Source: Rickettsiales bacterium
GTDB lineage: Bacteria > Pseudomonadota > Alphaproteobacteria > Rs-D84 > CACZYB01
DNA: 7,551 nucleotides
Direction of reading: 5' to 3'
Assembly: GCA_031255155.1 (NCBI GenBank)
Contig: JAIRTB010000087.1
Location: 1 to 7,551, forward strand
The notes beneath the pieces were generated by a model. The model was given only the letters and a program-made list of their open reading frames with translations. It did no database searches and was not told where the DNA came from. Position 1 is the stretch's first letter, and every line of letters begins with the position of its first letter. Made by a program: the position numbers and the translations under genes. Of the stretch, positions 1-6,194 are shown piece by piece.

Positions 1-219
1 TCATTGTTATATCCCTATTGGTGTCAAGCGATTTCCGGCAACAGCGGATATTGCCAACACCAAAAGGATTATCCGTACTTAGGGGCCGGACCACACGGCT
101 ACTCCGGCTTGACCATAACAAACAACACTTGCAGCACCAAATATATAAACACTCCCGGCATCACATTGAACGACATGGTAAAAACAAAAGGGTATATAGC
201 CGTATACAGGGGCTCGTAA
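1..219 (+). CDS. C-terminal end of an unidentified, probably secreted, Cys/Tyr/Gly-containing protein (partial)
   Basis: A plus-strand frame is open from the first base of the window to a TAA at 217-219, giving 72 residues that enter from the left edge. The visible part holds three cysteines (in YWCQA, GYCQH and NTCST), many Tyr, Gly, Asn and Pro, and a hydrophobic beta-like ending (GYIAVYRGS). It has no transmembrane segment. Codon choice (GGC, AAC, TAC/TAT, ATA) resembles the other genes here, and a strong terminator hairpin begins nine bases after the stop; both support a real gene. The composition recalls the disulfide-bearing C-terminal domain of type IV pilin-like or other exported proteins, but the diagnostic N-terminus lies outside the window and I do not recognise the family. 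The overlapping frame at 18-266 is less convincing. Confidence 0.55.
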   Translation, partial: SLLYPYWCQAISGNSGYCQHQKDYPYLGAGPHGYSGLTITNNTCSTKYINTPGITLNDMVKTKGYIAVYRGS

Positions 220-228
220 AGCAAAACA

Positions 229-254
229 AAAAGCCCCGCGGGAACGGGGCTTTT
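229..254. terminator. Bidirectional rho-independent terminator between the left-edge gene and pnp
   Basis: A perfect 10-bp stem (229-238 with 245-254, AAAAGCCCCG paired with CGGGGCTTTT) encloses a six-base loop, CGGGAA. Read on the minus strand the stem is followed by a T-rich tail (TTTTTGTTTTGC counting the last stem bases), 20 bases after the pnp stop, so it should end pnp transcription. Read on the plus strand it ends in TTTT nine bases after the stop of the left-edge gene. It therefore probably serves both convergent genes, more strongly on the pnp side. Confidence 0.88.
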
Positions 255-273
255 ACACAGAGATAGCAACGGC

Positions 274-2391
274 TTATTTCACCCGCTTTATCGAAAGCCT
301 TGTCTTGCCGTCCTTTGGCTCGACGATCACGGCTTTCACCACGTCGCCGACCTTGACTATGTCCTCGACCTTTTCGATACGCTTGTCCGACATCTCGCTT
401 ATATGGATAAGGCCCTCGAAGTTCTTGCCGAACGAAACGACCGCGCCGAAGTCGAGTATCTTCAATACCTTGACCTCATAGGCCTTGCCGATCTCCGGCT
501 CGGCCACGATATCGTTGATAATGTCTATCGCGGCCTGTATCGCATCGCCATCAAGACCGGAAACCTTTATCGAACCATCGTCGTCGATATCGATCTTGGT
601 CTGAGTTTTCTCCGTGATGCCGCGGATAACGCTGCCGCCGCTGCCTATAACCTCGCGTATCTTCTTAGGATTGATATTTATAGTGCGAATCGACGGCGCG
701 TACTTGGACAACTCATTACGCGGCTCTTTAATGGCTTTGGCCATTTCGCCGAGGATATGCCTGCGCCCGTCCAACGCCTGCGCCAGGGCCTGCCGCATAA
801 TCTCGAAAGTTATAGAGGTTATCTTTATGTCCATTTGCAAGGCGGTTATGCCGTCCTTTGTGCCGGCAACCTTGAAATCCATATCGCCCAAGTGATCCTC
901 GTCGCCCATTATGTCCGAAAGAATAACGAATTTATCGCTTTCTTTGACAAGGCCCATAGCTATGCCCGCGACCGGAGCCTTGACGGGAATGCCCGCGTCC
1001 ATCATCGCAAGCGAAGCGCCGCAAGTGGTGGCCATAGAGCTTGACCCGTTGCTTTCGGTAACATCGCTTACCACGCGGATGGTGTATGGAAAATCCTCAT
1101 GGCTTGGCAAAACGGCATGGTTCGCGCGCCAGGCCAATTTCCCGTGGCCGATCTCACGGCGGCCGGGAGCCCCCATGCGGCCGCACTCTCCGACCGAATA
1201 GGGAGGGAAGTTATAGTGCAGCATATAGGGATTTCCGCGAATGCCATCCAAATCGTCTTCAAGCTGCTCGTCGTCCTTTACGCCTATGGTGGCCGTGACG
1301 ACGGCCTGGGTCTCGCCCCGGGTAAACAAGGCAGAGCCGTGGTTGCGGTTGAATATGCCGACCTCGCACTCGATAGGGCGGACAGTCTTGGCGTCGCGGC
1401 CGTCAAGGCGCGCCTGGCCGGACAAAACCGCGCCGCGCATTATTTCGGACGACAGACTTTCAAAGCTGGCGATAGTCAGCTGGTCGTGCTCGCCGGCCGA
1501 GCCGGTTTGGGCGTTCACGGCCTCTTTCGCCTTGCCCTCGACGGAGCGGACCGCGTCCTGGCGGGCCAGCTTATCCTTTATCGCAAACGCGGATTCGAGC
1601 TCCCCGGCAACGGTGTCGCGGACAATCTTGTCCACAACCTTTGCAACTTCGGGCGTTTCGGGCACGGGCCATTTCTCCTTGCCCGCATCTTTCGACAATT
1701 CGCCTATAAGCTTGATAATGGGCTGGAACGACTTGAACCCTTCCTCGACCGCGCCAAGCATCACATCCTCGGAGAGCTGGGCCGCCTCGGATTCGACCAT
1801 AAGGACGCCCTCACCCGTGCCGGCGACAACAAGGTTCAGATCAAGGCCTTCCACAAGCTCTTTCTTTGTCGGATTGATTATATACCGGCCGTCCTTATAT
1901 CCAACACGCGCCGCGCCTATGGGACCATTGAAGGGGATTCCCGAAACAGAGATTGCCGCGCTTGCGGCGATCATGGCCACTATGTCGGGGCTATTCTCCT
2001 TATCATAGTTGAAAACCGTCGCAACGACCTGGACCTCGTTCTTGAAATTCTTGTGGAACAGGGGGCGGATAGGACGGTCGATAAGGCGGCTGGTCAAAGT
2101 CTCGTCGGTAGAGGGCTGGCCCTCGCGGCGCCTGAAACTGCCCGGGATTTTACCTCCGGCGGCGAATTTTTCCATATAATTGACGGTAAGGGGGAAAAAC
2201 CCTTGGTCGGGCTTGGCCTCTTTCGACGCGACGCATGTAGCAAGCACGGAAGTCTCTCCATACGTGGCAAGAACGGCCCCAGTAGCCTGGCGCGCGAGCT
2301 TTCCGGTTTGCAGGACAAGATCCCGCCCAGCCCATTTTATTTTTTTCTCGGTTATATTGAACATAGTCTTTTTGCCAAAAATGCCAAACAT
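274..2391 (-). CDS. pnp: Polynucleotide phosphorylase (polyribonucleotide nucleotidyltransferase)
   Basis: PNPase is a trimeric 3'-5' exoribonuclease that degrades RNA by phosphorolysis, releasing nucleoside diphosphates; it can also add 3' tails and is often part of the RNA degradosome. The 705-residue length is normal. Order: first RNase PH-like domain (about 12-230, with FRRREGQPS at 86-94 and SRLIDRPIRP at 101-110), a helical linker (about 240-320), second catalytic RNase PH-like domain (about 325-560), KH domain (about 565-625, GSGG loop at 583-586) and S1 domain (about 635-702). The active-site blocks are intact: FPPYSVGECGRMG (395-407), TESNGSSSM (445-453, phosphate binding) and GDEDHLGDMDFKVAG (496-510, metal-binding acidic residues). 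The start at 2391 is chosen because AGAGGAG lies five bases upstream; an in-frame ATG nine codons later gives the usual family N-terminus (MFNITEKK) but has no ribosome binding site. It has its own promoter and structured leader, and no rpsO upstream. Confidence 0.98.
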   Translation of the reverse strand: MFGIFGKKTMFNITEKKIKWAGRDLVLQTGKLARQATGAVLATYGETSVLATCVASKEAKPDQGFFPLTVNYMEKFAAGGKIPGSFRRREGQPSTDETLTSRLIDRPIRPLFHKNFKNEVQVVATVFNYDKENSPDIVAMIAASAAISVSGIPFNGPIGAARVGYKDGRYIINPTKKELVEGLDLNLVVAGTGEGVLMVESEAAQLSEDVMLGAVEEGFKSFQPIIKLIGELSKDAGKEKWPVPETPEVAKVVDKIVRDTVAGELESAFAIKDKLARQDAVRSVEGKAKEAVNAQTGSAGEHDQLTIASFESLSSEIMRGAVLSGQARLDGRDAKTVRPIECEVGIFNRNHGSALFTRGETQAVVTATIGVKDDEQLEDDLDGIRGNPYMLHYNFPPYSVGECGRMGAPGRREIGHGKLAWRANHAVLPSHEDFPYTIRVVSDVTESNGSSSMATTCGASLAMMDAGIPVKAPVAGIAMGLVKESDKFVILSDIMGDEDHLGDMDFKVAGTKDGITALQMDIKITSITFEIMRQALAQALDGRRHILGEMAKAIKEPRNELSKYAPSIRTININPKKIREVIGSGGSVIRGITEKTQTKIDIDDDGSIKVSGLDGDAIQAAIDIINDIVAEPEIGKAYEVKVLKILDFGAVVSFGKNFEGLIHISEMSDKRIEKVEDIVKVGDVVKAVIVEPKDGKTRLSIKRVK

Positions 2392-2396
2392 TTTTG

Positions 2397-2403
2397 CTCC
2401 TCT
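2397..2403 (-). promoter_or_regulatory. Ribosome binding site of pnp
   Basis: On the minus strand AGAGGAG stands five bases (CAAAA) before the ATG at 2391-2389, inside an A-rich, apparently unpaired stretch that follows the leader hairpin. It decides the start in favour of the nine-residue-longer form of PNPase. Confidence 0.85.
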
Positions 2404-2418
2404 TTGTTTGTTTATTTA

Positions 2419-2493
2419 CGGCAAAGGGCGTCGGTGTCAGAAAATACAACCGCTACGCGGCGACTCTACATTCCAACATAACGGCCTTTGCCG
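2419..2493 (-). promoter_or_regulatory. Long hairpin in the pnp 5' leader (probable autoregulatory element)
   Basis: The transcript predicted from the promoter at 2500-2528 should start near 2493, which is also the base of this structure. Reading the RNA 5' to 3', CGGCAAAGG (2493-2485) pairs with CCUUUGCCG (2427-2419), nine perfect pairs. After one C-C mismatch, CGUU (2483-2480) pairs with GACG (2432-2429). After a small internal loop, UGUUGGAA (2478-2471) pairs with UUCUGACA (2442-2435), with two wobbles. The top has a small CCGC-GUA-GCGG hairpin (2460-2450). This is about 21 pairs enclosing a branched loop. In E. coli the pnp leader forms a long stem that RNase III cuts and PNPase then dismantles to repress itself; position and shape match, but a shared mechanism here is inference. 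The SD lies outside the stem. Confidence 0.6.
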
Positions 2494-2499
2494 ACGCGG

Positions 2500-2528
2500 A
2501 TTCTATAAAATTACAAAAAATTTGTCAA
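2500..2528 (-). promoter_or_regulatory. Sigma-70 promoter for pnp
   Basis: On the minus strand a perfect -35 box TTGACA (2528-2523) is followed by a 17-base AT-rich spacer and the -10 box TAGAAT (2505-2500). Both boxes and the spacing are near the vegetative consensus. The predicted transcription start, about seven bases further, is near 2493, giving a leader of roughly 100 nt before the pnp start codon. No promoter this good was seen elsewhere in the window. Confidence 0.85.
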
Positions 2529-2536
2529 GCATAATA

Positions 2537-2737
2537 AAAAGAGAGGATTTCAAGCGCAAATATGATATGGTTGTTGTAGACGAGCAGTCCACTTTTAGCT
2601 TCAACTTGGCGGCCACTTAACCGCATCTGATGTCGAAAGCATAGGGGGCCTCGTACGACCAAGCCATATATAAATGGAACGGATCCTGGCAAACCGCTAT
2701 CCGCGCCGAAATTTATAAAAATTTCGCAGGGCTTTGA
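2537..2737 (+). pseudogene. Possible decayed plus-strand reading frame upstream of yifB
   Basis: One plus-strand frame reads like protein through most of this gap but is broken by TAA at 2618-2620 and TAG at 2642-2644, ending in TGA at 2735-2737. The two readable parts contain KREDFKRKYDMVVVDEQ (2537-2587) and DQAIYKWNGSWQTAIRAEIY (2657-2716). Their codon use resembles the window's genes. The second part has no ATG, GTG or TTG start after the TAG, so it cannot be a free-standing gene. A small ORF starting at ATG 2567 (17 codons) has no clear ribosome binding site. It may be a remnant of a degraded gene, or chance; I do not recognise the family. Low confidence. Confidence 0.25.
2707..2726. repeat. 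Short perfect inverted repeat (8-bp arms, 4-base loop)
   Basis: CGAAATTT (2707-2714) and AAATTTCG (2719-2726) are exact complements around ATAA. It lies about 40 bases upstream of the likely yifB -35 box, so it could be an operator-type site. There is no T-run after it, so it is not a typical terminator. Such an AT-rich palindrome can arise by chance in intergenic DNA. Confidence 0.4.
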
Positions 2738-2763
2738 TATTTTCCACCTTATTAAGTTTTCCC

Positions 2764-2792
2764 TTTACATTGCATCCTAAATAGGACATTAT
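2764..2792 (+). promoter_or_regulatory. Probable promoter for yifB
   Basis: TTTACA (2764-2769, five of six matches to the -35 consensus) and CATTAT (2787-2792, four of six to the -10) are separated by 17 bases. Transcription would start near 2799, just before the ribosome binding site, leaving a leader of under 20 bases. The boxes are weaker than those of pnp, and this is inferred from sequence alone. Confidence 0.4.
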
Positions 2793-2801
2793 TCCCGCCA
2801 C

Positions 2802-2810
2802 AGGAAAGGG
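2802..2810 (+). promoter_or_regulatory. Ribosome binding site of yifB
   Basis: The purine run AGGAAAGGG ends five bases before the ATG at 2816-2818. It supports that start, which also gives the typical family N-terminus (MLAKVITSAFNGIDV). Confidence 0.7.
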
Positions 2811-2815
2811 CTTTA

Positions 2816-4336
2816 ATGCTTGCGAAAGTAATAACTTCGGCATTCAACGGAATCGATGTCATACAAGTTTCCGTCGAGGTCATGATTTCCCCGGGACTGC
2901 CGAAATTCGTCATAGTCGGTCTGCCCGACAAAGCCATCAGCGAGGCAAAAGAGCGCATTTCGTCCGCTTTTACCGCCATGGGCTTTTCTTTGCCGGCAAA
3001 ACGCATAATCGTGAACCTTGCGCCCGCGGATGTGCTTAAAGAAGGTTCGCATTTCGACCTTCCTATCGCAATGGCCATATTGGCGGCATTGAACATTGTC
3101 CCGGCCGAGGAAACAGCCGGATATATGATGCTGGGCGAGCTATCCCTTGACGGAGGGATCAAGCCGGTAAGCGGAATCCTGCCCGCCGCCGTCGGCGCCG
3201 CAAGCGCCGGGCTTGGCATAGTATGTCCCGAACGCCAGGCGCACGAGGCTATGTGGGCGGGCAACCGGGCGCTATTGGCGGCCTCTAACCTATTGGAGCT
3301 TGTCAACCATTTCCGCGGCCAGCAGATTATCGCGCTGCCCTCGGAGCCTATGGCTTTCGAGGAAAAATACCCGGTCGACATGAGCGATATCAAAGGGCAG
3401 CAGACGGCAAGGCGCGCGCTTGAAATCGCGGCGGCGGGCGGGCACCATTTACTTATGATCGGACCGCCGGGCGTAGGAAAATCCATGCTGGCCCAACGCC
3501 TGCCGACAATTTTGCCGCCGATGAGCGCAAAAGAGGCCCTTGATGTCTCTATCATCAATTCGATAAGCGGCGTGCCTATGGAGCACGGGCTTAGGCTTAC
3601 GAGGCCGTTCCGCTCGCCCCACCATACCGCATCCCAAGCCGCCCTTACGGGCGGGGGCATGCGCGCGAAACCCGGCGAAGTTTCCCTCGCGCACAACGGG
3701 ATATTGTTTTTGGACGAATTGCCGGAATTCGCTTCGTCCGCGCTTGACTCGCTGCGCCAACCGCTTGAAAACGGCGTAATCAGCATCGCCCGGGCAAACG
3801 GGCATATTACCTATCCCGCCAAGTTTCAGCTTGTCGCCGCGATGAATCCGTGCAAGTGCGGACATTTCCGCGATCCCGCAAAAGCTTGCAGCAGCGCGCC
3901 CATATGCGCGCTCAAATACCAAAACCGCATAAGCGGACCGATATACGACCGCATAGACTTGTGCGTCGGGGTCGAAAATGTCAATCCTTGGGAACTTGAA
4001 AAAATGTCCGCGTCGGAGAGCTCCTCAGACATTCGGGAAAGAGTCCTTGCGGCGAGAACATTCCAATCGGACAGACTTGAAAAATTCTATGGCGAGAAAG
4101 GCTTGTCGAACGCCAGGCTGTCGGGCAGGCAGATAGAAGAATCGGGAGCGTTCGAGGCGGAAGCCATGGAGCTTTTGGTCAAATCATGCGAAAAATTGGG
4201 CCTTTCCGCGCGCGGGTATTACAAGATAATGCGCATAGCACGCACCATAGCCGACATGGCCGCGCAGCCTTGCGCCACACGCTATGACATAGCCGAAGCA
4301 ATGATGTTCAGGAGAAGGACCGAGGGACAGATTTAG
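2816..4336 (+). CDS. yifB: YifB/ComM family AAA+ ATPase (Mg-chelatase-like)
   Basis: This is a complete 506-residue member of the family often annotated as magnesium chelatase-related or competence protein ComM; the usual length is about 500-510. In naturally transformable species ComM is a hexameric helicase that promotes branch migration of incoming DNA during recombination; in others its role is less clear. It is not a true chelatase subunit. Order: N-terminal Lon-protease-like/S5-fold domain (about 20-170, with FDLPIAMAIL at 80-89 and GELSLDGGIKPVSG at 107-120), then the AAA+ module with Walker A GPPGVGKS (216-223), FRSPHHTAS (265-273) and Walker B ILFLDE (296-301). Four cysteines, C346, C348, C358 and C364, sit where the family has a Cys-rich, probably zinc-binding loop, followed by RISGPIYDRID (371-381). 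The C-terminal domain (about 405-500) carries ARLSGRQI and LGLSARGYYKIMRIARTIAD. It is transcribed divergently from pnp, apparently as a single gene. No competence genes are visible nearby. Confidence 0.96.
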   Translation: MLAKVITSAFNGIDVIQVSVEVMISPGLPKFVIVGLPDKAISEAKERISSAFTAMGFSLPAKRIIVNLAPADVLKEGSHFDLPIAMAILAALNIVPAEETAGYMMLGELSLDGGIKPVSGILPAAVGAASAGLGIVCPERQAHEAMWAGNRALLAASNLLELVNHFRGQQIIALPSEPMAFEEKYPVDMSDIKGQQTARRALEIAAAGGHHLLMIGPPGVGKSMLAQRLPTILPPMSAKEALDVSIINSISGVPMEHGLRLTRPFRSPHHTASQAALTGGGMRAKPGEVSLAHNGILFLDELPEFASSALDSLRQPLENGVISIARANGHITYPAKFQLVAAMNPCKCGHFRDPAKACSSAPICALKYQNRISGPIYDRIDLCVGVENVNPWELEKMSASESSSDIRERVLAARTFQSDRLEKFYGEKGLSNARLSGRQIEESGAFEAEAMELLVKSCEKLGLSARGYYKIMRIARTIADMAAQPCATRYDIAEAMMFRRRTEGQI

Positions 4337-4355
4337 TTCCGTCCCGATCGCATTG

Positions 4356-4377
4356 AAAATTCCAGTATAGGGATTTT
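4356..4377 (+). terminator. Weak possible terminator after yifB
   Basis: AAAATTCC (4356-4363) can pair with GGGATTTT (4370-4377) through eight pairs, one of them G-U, with a six-base loop AGTATA, followed by ATT. It starts 19 bases after the yifB stop. The stem is AT-rich with only two G-C pairs, so it would be a weak terminator; the stronger hairpin at 4532-4556 may finish the job. Confidence 0.35.
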
Positions 4378-4531
4378 ATTACCTATCAGTACCGATTTCC
4401 GCGCAACCGACGGCCGACACTAAAACGGCAGATAGCGAACAGAATATAGCGAAGCGACACTTGCAAAAGTAAAAAAACTTGATGAGATACAGAATATAAA
4501 CGATATAAACCAACTGGAAAAACCTGGGCGC

Positions 4532-4556
4532 AAAACTGCAAATTTATTGCAGTTTT
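4532..4556. terminator. Rho-independent terminator of the serS-fabD-fabG operon (probably bidirectional)
   Basis: A perfect 10-bp stem, AAAACTGCAA (4532-4541) with TTGCAGTTTT (4547-4556), has a five-base loop, ATTTA. On the minus strand it lies 19 bases after the fabG stop and ends in TTTT. On the plus strand it ends in five T residues and could catch read-through from yifB. The remainder of the gap (4378-4531) shows only AT-rich sequence, with no convincing gene. Confidence 0.75.
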
Positions 4557-4575
4557 TATGCGGGAATGATTGCGC

Positions 4576-5313
4576 CTATACCCGCAACATGCCGCCGTTG
4601 ACATGGATGGTTTGCCCCGTGACATAGGAGCTTTCACCGCTTGACAAATACACCGCGGCGGCGGCGACATCCTTTGGCTCGCCGAACCGGCCCGCGGGAA
4701 TTTGCGACAGCATTCTTGCCTTTACATCCTCGGGCAGGACATCGGTCATGGCGGTGTCGATGAATCCGGGCGCTATGCAGTTCGCGGTTATGCCACGGCC
4801 GGCCATTTCTATCGCCAAAGTCTTGGTCAGCGCGGACAGCGCGCCCTTGGACGCGGAATAATTCGCCTGGCCGGCGTTGCCGATCCAACCGACGATGCTG
4901 GTTATATTTATAATACGCCCGAATCGGGCTTTCATCATCGGAATTACCGCCTCGCGCGACAGCCTGAACGCCGCGGTCAGATTGACATCGAGCACGGCAG
5001 AAAAATCCTCGTCCTTCATGCGCATAAACAGCCCGTCCCTGGTAAGACCCGCATTATTGACCAATATGTCCAGCCGGCCCGTTTTCGCAACAGCTTCGGA
5101 GACAAGCCTTTTCGGCTCGCCGGCATTCGACAAGTCGGCGGGAACGGCAAAGACCCTTTCGCCCAGATCGGCGGCAAGGCTTTCAAGCACATCCTGCTTG
5201 CGCCCCGTTATTATTATCGTCGCGTTTGCGGCGTGAAGCGCACGGGCTATCGCCTCGCCAATTCCGCCCGTGGCGCCGGTTATTATCGCAACTTTATCCG
5301 CAAGGTCGAACAT
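4576..5313 (-). CDS. fabG: 3-oxoacyl-[acyl-carrier-protein] reductase
   Basis: FabG performs the NADPH-dependent reduction of 3-ketoacyl-ACP to (R)-3-hydroxyacyl-ACP, the first reductive step of each round of type II fatty acid synthesis in the cytoplasm. The 245-residue length is exactly that of the family. It is a classical short-chain dehydrogenase: cofactor loop TGATGGIG (12-19), R38 of TGR consistent with NADPH preference, D60, NNAG (86-89), N111, and the catalytic S139, Y152 and K156 (YSASK at 152-156). The segment APGFIDTAMT (181-190) and the ending TGQTIHVNGGMLRV are typical of FabG rather than other reductases of the superfamily. The ATG follows directly on the fabD stop (TAAATG), with GGAGG five bases upstream inside fabD, so translational coupling is likely. 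It is the last gene of the operon; acpP, often next in proteobacteria, is absent. Confidence 0.97.
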   Translation of the reverse strand: MFDLADKVAIITGATGGIGEAIARALHAANATIIITGRKQDVLESLAADLGERVFAVPADLSNAGEPKRLVSEAVAKTGRLDILVNNAGLTRDGLFMRMKDEDFSAVLDVNLTAAFRLSREAVIPMMKARFGRIINITSIVGWIGNAGQANYSASKGALSALTKTLAIEMAGRGITANCIAPGFIDTAMTDVLPEDVKARMLSQIPAGRFGEPKDVAAAAVYLSSGESSYVTGQTIHVNGGMLRV

Positions 5314-6177
5314 TTACGCCTCCAAATTCCCAGCTATTATCCTATCGGTAGAGCGCTTTACCAAACCGCTTAAAACCGCGCCCTCGCCAACCTCAAAAGC
5401 TTCGGACACGCCCTGCTCCGCAAGAAATTCCACGCACTCGCGAAAACGGACGCCGCATGTCATCTGCTCGGCCAACAAGGATTTGATTTCGTCCCCGGGG
5501 GCGACACGCGCCGTGCGGTTAGAAACAAACGGAATTTCGGGATTTTTTATATCCGACTTTGCAAGGAGCTTTTCCATTTCGACGCGCGCGGGCAACATAA
5601 GCGGGCAATGCGCGGGGACGGAAACATCCAACGGCAGAGCGCGCTTCGCGCCGGCAGACGCGAACTCGACGGCGGATTTTTCTATGGCCTCCTTGGACCC
5701 GCTTACCACGACTTGTCCGGGGCAGTTGTCGTTGGCCACCCACAAAGAATCGTAACGGCCGCATATTTCGGCGACCCGATCAATAGCCAAGCCAAGCACG
5801 GCCATCATCTTGCCCGAGGCGGCGGCTTTCATTGCAAGACCCCGCGCGCGGAGCAACTTAGCTCCGTCGAAAAGGCCGATCGCCCCGCTTGCCACAAGCG
5901 CGCCGTATTCCCCCAGCGAATGACCCAAGACGAAGTCGGCAGGAGGACTGCCCGCGGCGCGATAAGACGCAACGGACATCGCCAAAATTGCGGGCTGGGC
6001 GTTTTCGGTGGCGTTCAAGGCCGACTCGTCCTCGCCCCAAATCACCGCCGAGAGCTTTTCGCCAAGCGCCGCGTCGACCTCATCGAACACGGCTTTGGCA
6101 ATGGGGCTGTTTTGAGCCAAAACGCGACCCATGCCCAATTTTTGAGATCCCTGACCCGGAAATAAAAGCGCTTTCAT
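5314..6177 (-). CDS. fabD: Malonyl-CoA:ACP transacylase (ACP S-malonyltransferase)
   Basis: FabD transfers the malonyl group from malonyl-CoA to the phosphopantetheine arm of acyl carrier protein, supplying the extender unit for fatty acid synthesis. Counting from the ATG at 6177 (287 residues): LLFPGQGSQ (4-12, oxyanion loop), Q61, the nucleophile elbow GHSLGE (85-90, catalytic S87), R112 that holds the malonyl carboxylate, and catalytic H190 in SVPAHCPLM. All are intact. It is somewhat shorter than the usual 300-315. A GTG immediately before the ATG (6180-6178) is an alternative start; the only upstream AAGG (6195-6192) overlaps the serS stop and is 11 bases from the GTG and 14 from the ATG, so the start is uncertain by one codon. 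The ATG is preferred because family members usually begin near it. The gene follows serS by 17 bases and abuts fabG. Confidence 0.96.
   Translation of the reverse strand: MKALLFPGQGSQKLGMGRVLAQNSPIAKAVFDEVDAALGEKLSAVIWGEDESALNATENAQPAILAMSVASYRAAGSPPADFVLGHSLGEYGALVASGAIGLFDGAKLLRARGLAMKAAASGKMMAVLGLAIDRVAEICGRYDSLWVANDNCPGQVVVSGSKEAIEKSAVEFASAGAKRALPLDVSVPAHCPLMLPARVEMEKLLAKSDIKNPEIPFVSNRTARVAPGDEIKSLLAEQMTCGVRFRECVEFLAEQGVSEAFEVGEGAVLSGLVKRSTDRIIAGNLEA
5319..5323 (-). promoter_or_regulatory. Ribosome binding site of fabG, inside the end of fabD
   Basis: GGAGG on the minus strand lies five bases before the fabG ATG and encodes part of the last FabD residues (NLEA). A strong site embedded in the upstream gene, with the stop and start codons abutting, points to translational coupling that keeps the two enzymes in proportion. 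Confidence 0.8.
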
Positions 6178-6194
6178 CACGATGCTTCATACCT

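Noticed and set aside
1099..2481. A 460-codon plus-strand open frame opposite pnp, and several shorter ones beside it
   Set aside because: It lies antisense to a complete, highly conserved pnp and its translation shows no recognisable domain. Long antisense frames arise from codon bias on the coding strand.
2428..2497. Alternative pairing of GCGTCGG (2428-2434) with CCGACGC (2491-2497), mutually exclusive with the main pnp leader stem, suggesting a switch
   Set aside because: Part of the second segment lies upstream of the predicted transcript start, so most of this alternative would not exist in the RNA.
2560..2760. A possible tRNA or small RNA gene in the pnp-yifB gap
   Set aside because: No cloverleaf arms, T-loop motif or dedicated promoter and terminator pair could be found on either strand.
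2752..3786. A 344-codon minus-strand open frame opposite yifB
   Set aside because: Low-complexity, serine- and alanine-rich translation antisense to an intact ComM-family gene, with no supporting ribosome site.
2816..4336. Annotating this gene as a magnesium chelatase subunit of chlorophyll synthesis
   Set aside because: The N-terminal Lon-like domain, the Cys-rich loop and the 506-residue length are those of YifB/ComM, not ChlI/BchI.
4432..4453. Two copies of ATAGCGAA, 14 bases apart, and nearby repeated ATATAAAC in the yifB-fabG gap
   Set aside because: Only two short copies each in AT-rich intergenic DNA; no array, no symmetry and no relation to a promoter.
4435..4575. Open plus-strand frame (about 4435 onward) reading KVKKLDEIQNINDINQLEK
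   Set aside because: It has no usable start codon, begins after a stop and runs through the terminator into antisense fabG; a gene remnant cannot be excluded but is not supported.
4386..4670. A 94-codon minus-strand frame overlapping the end of fabG and the terminator
   Set aside because: It runs through the fabG coding end in another frame and through the terminator hairpin, with no family resemblance.
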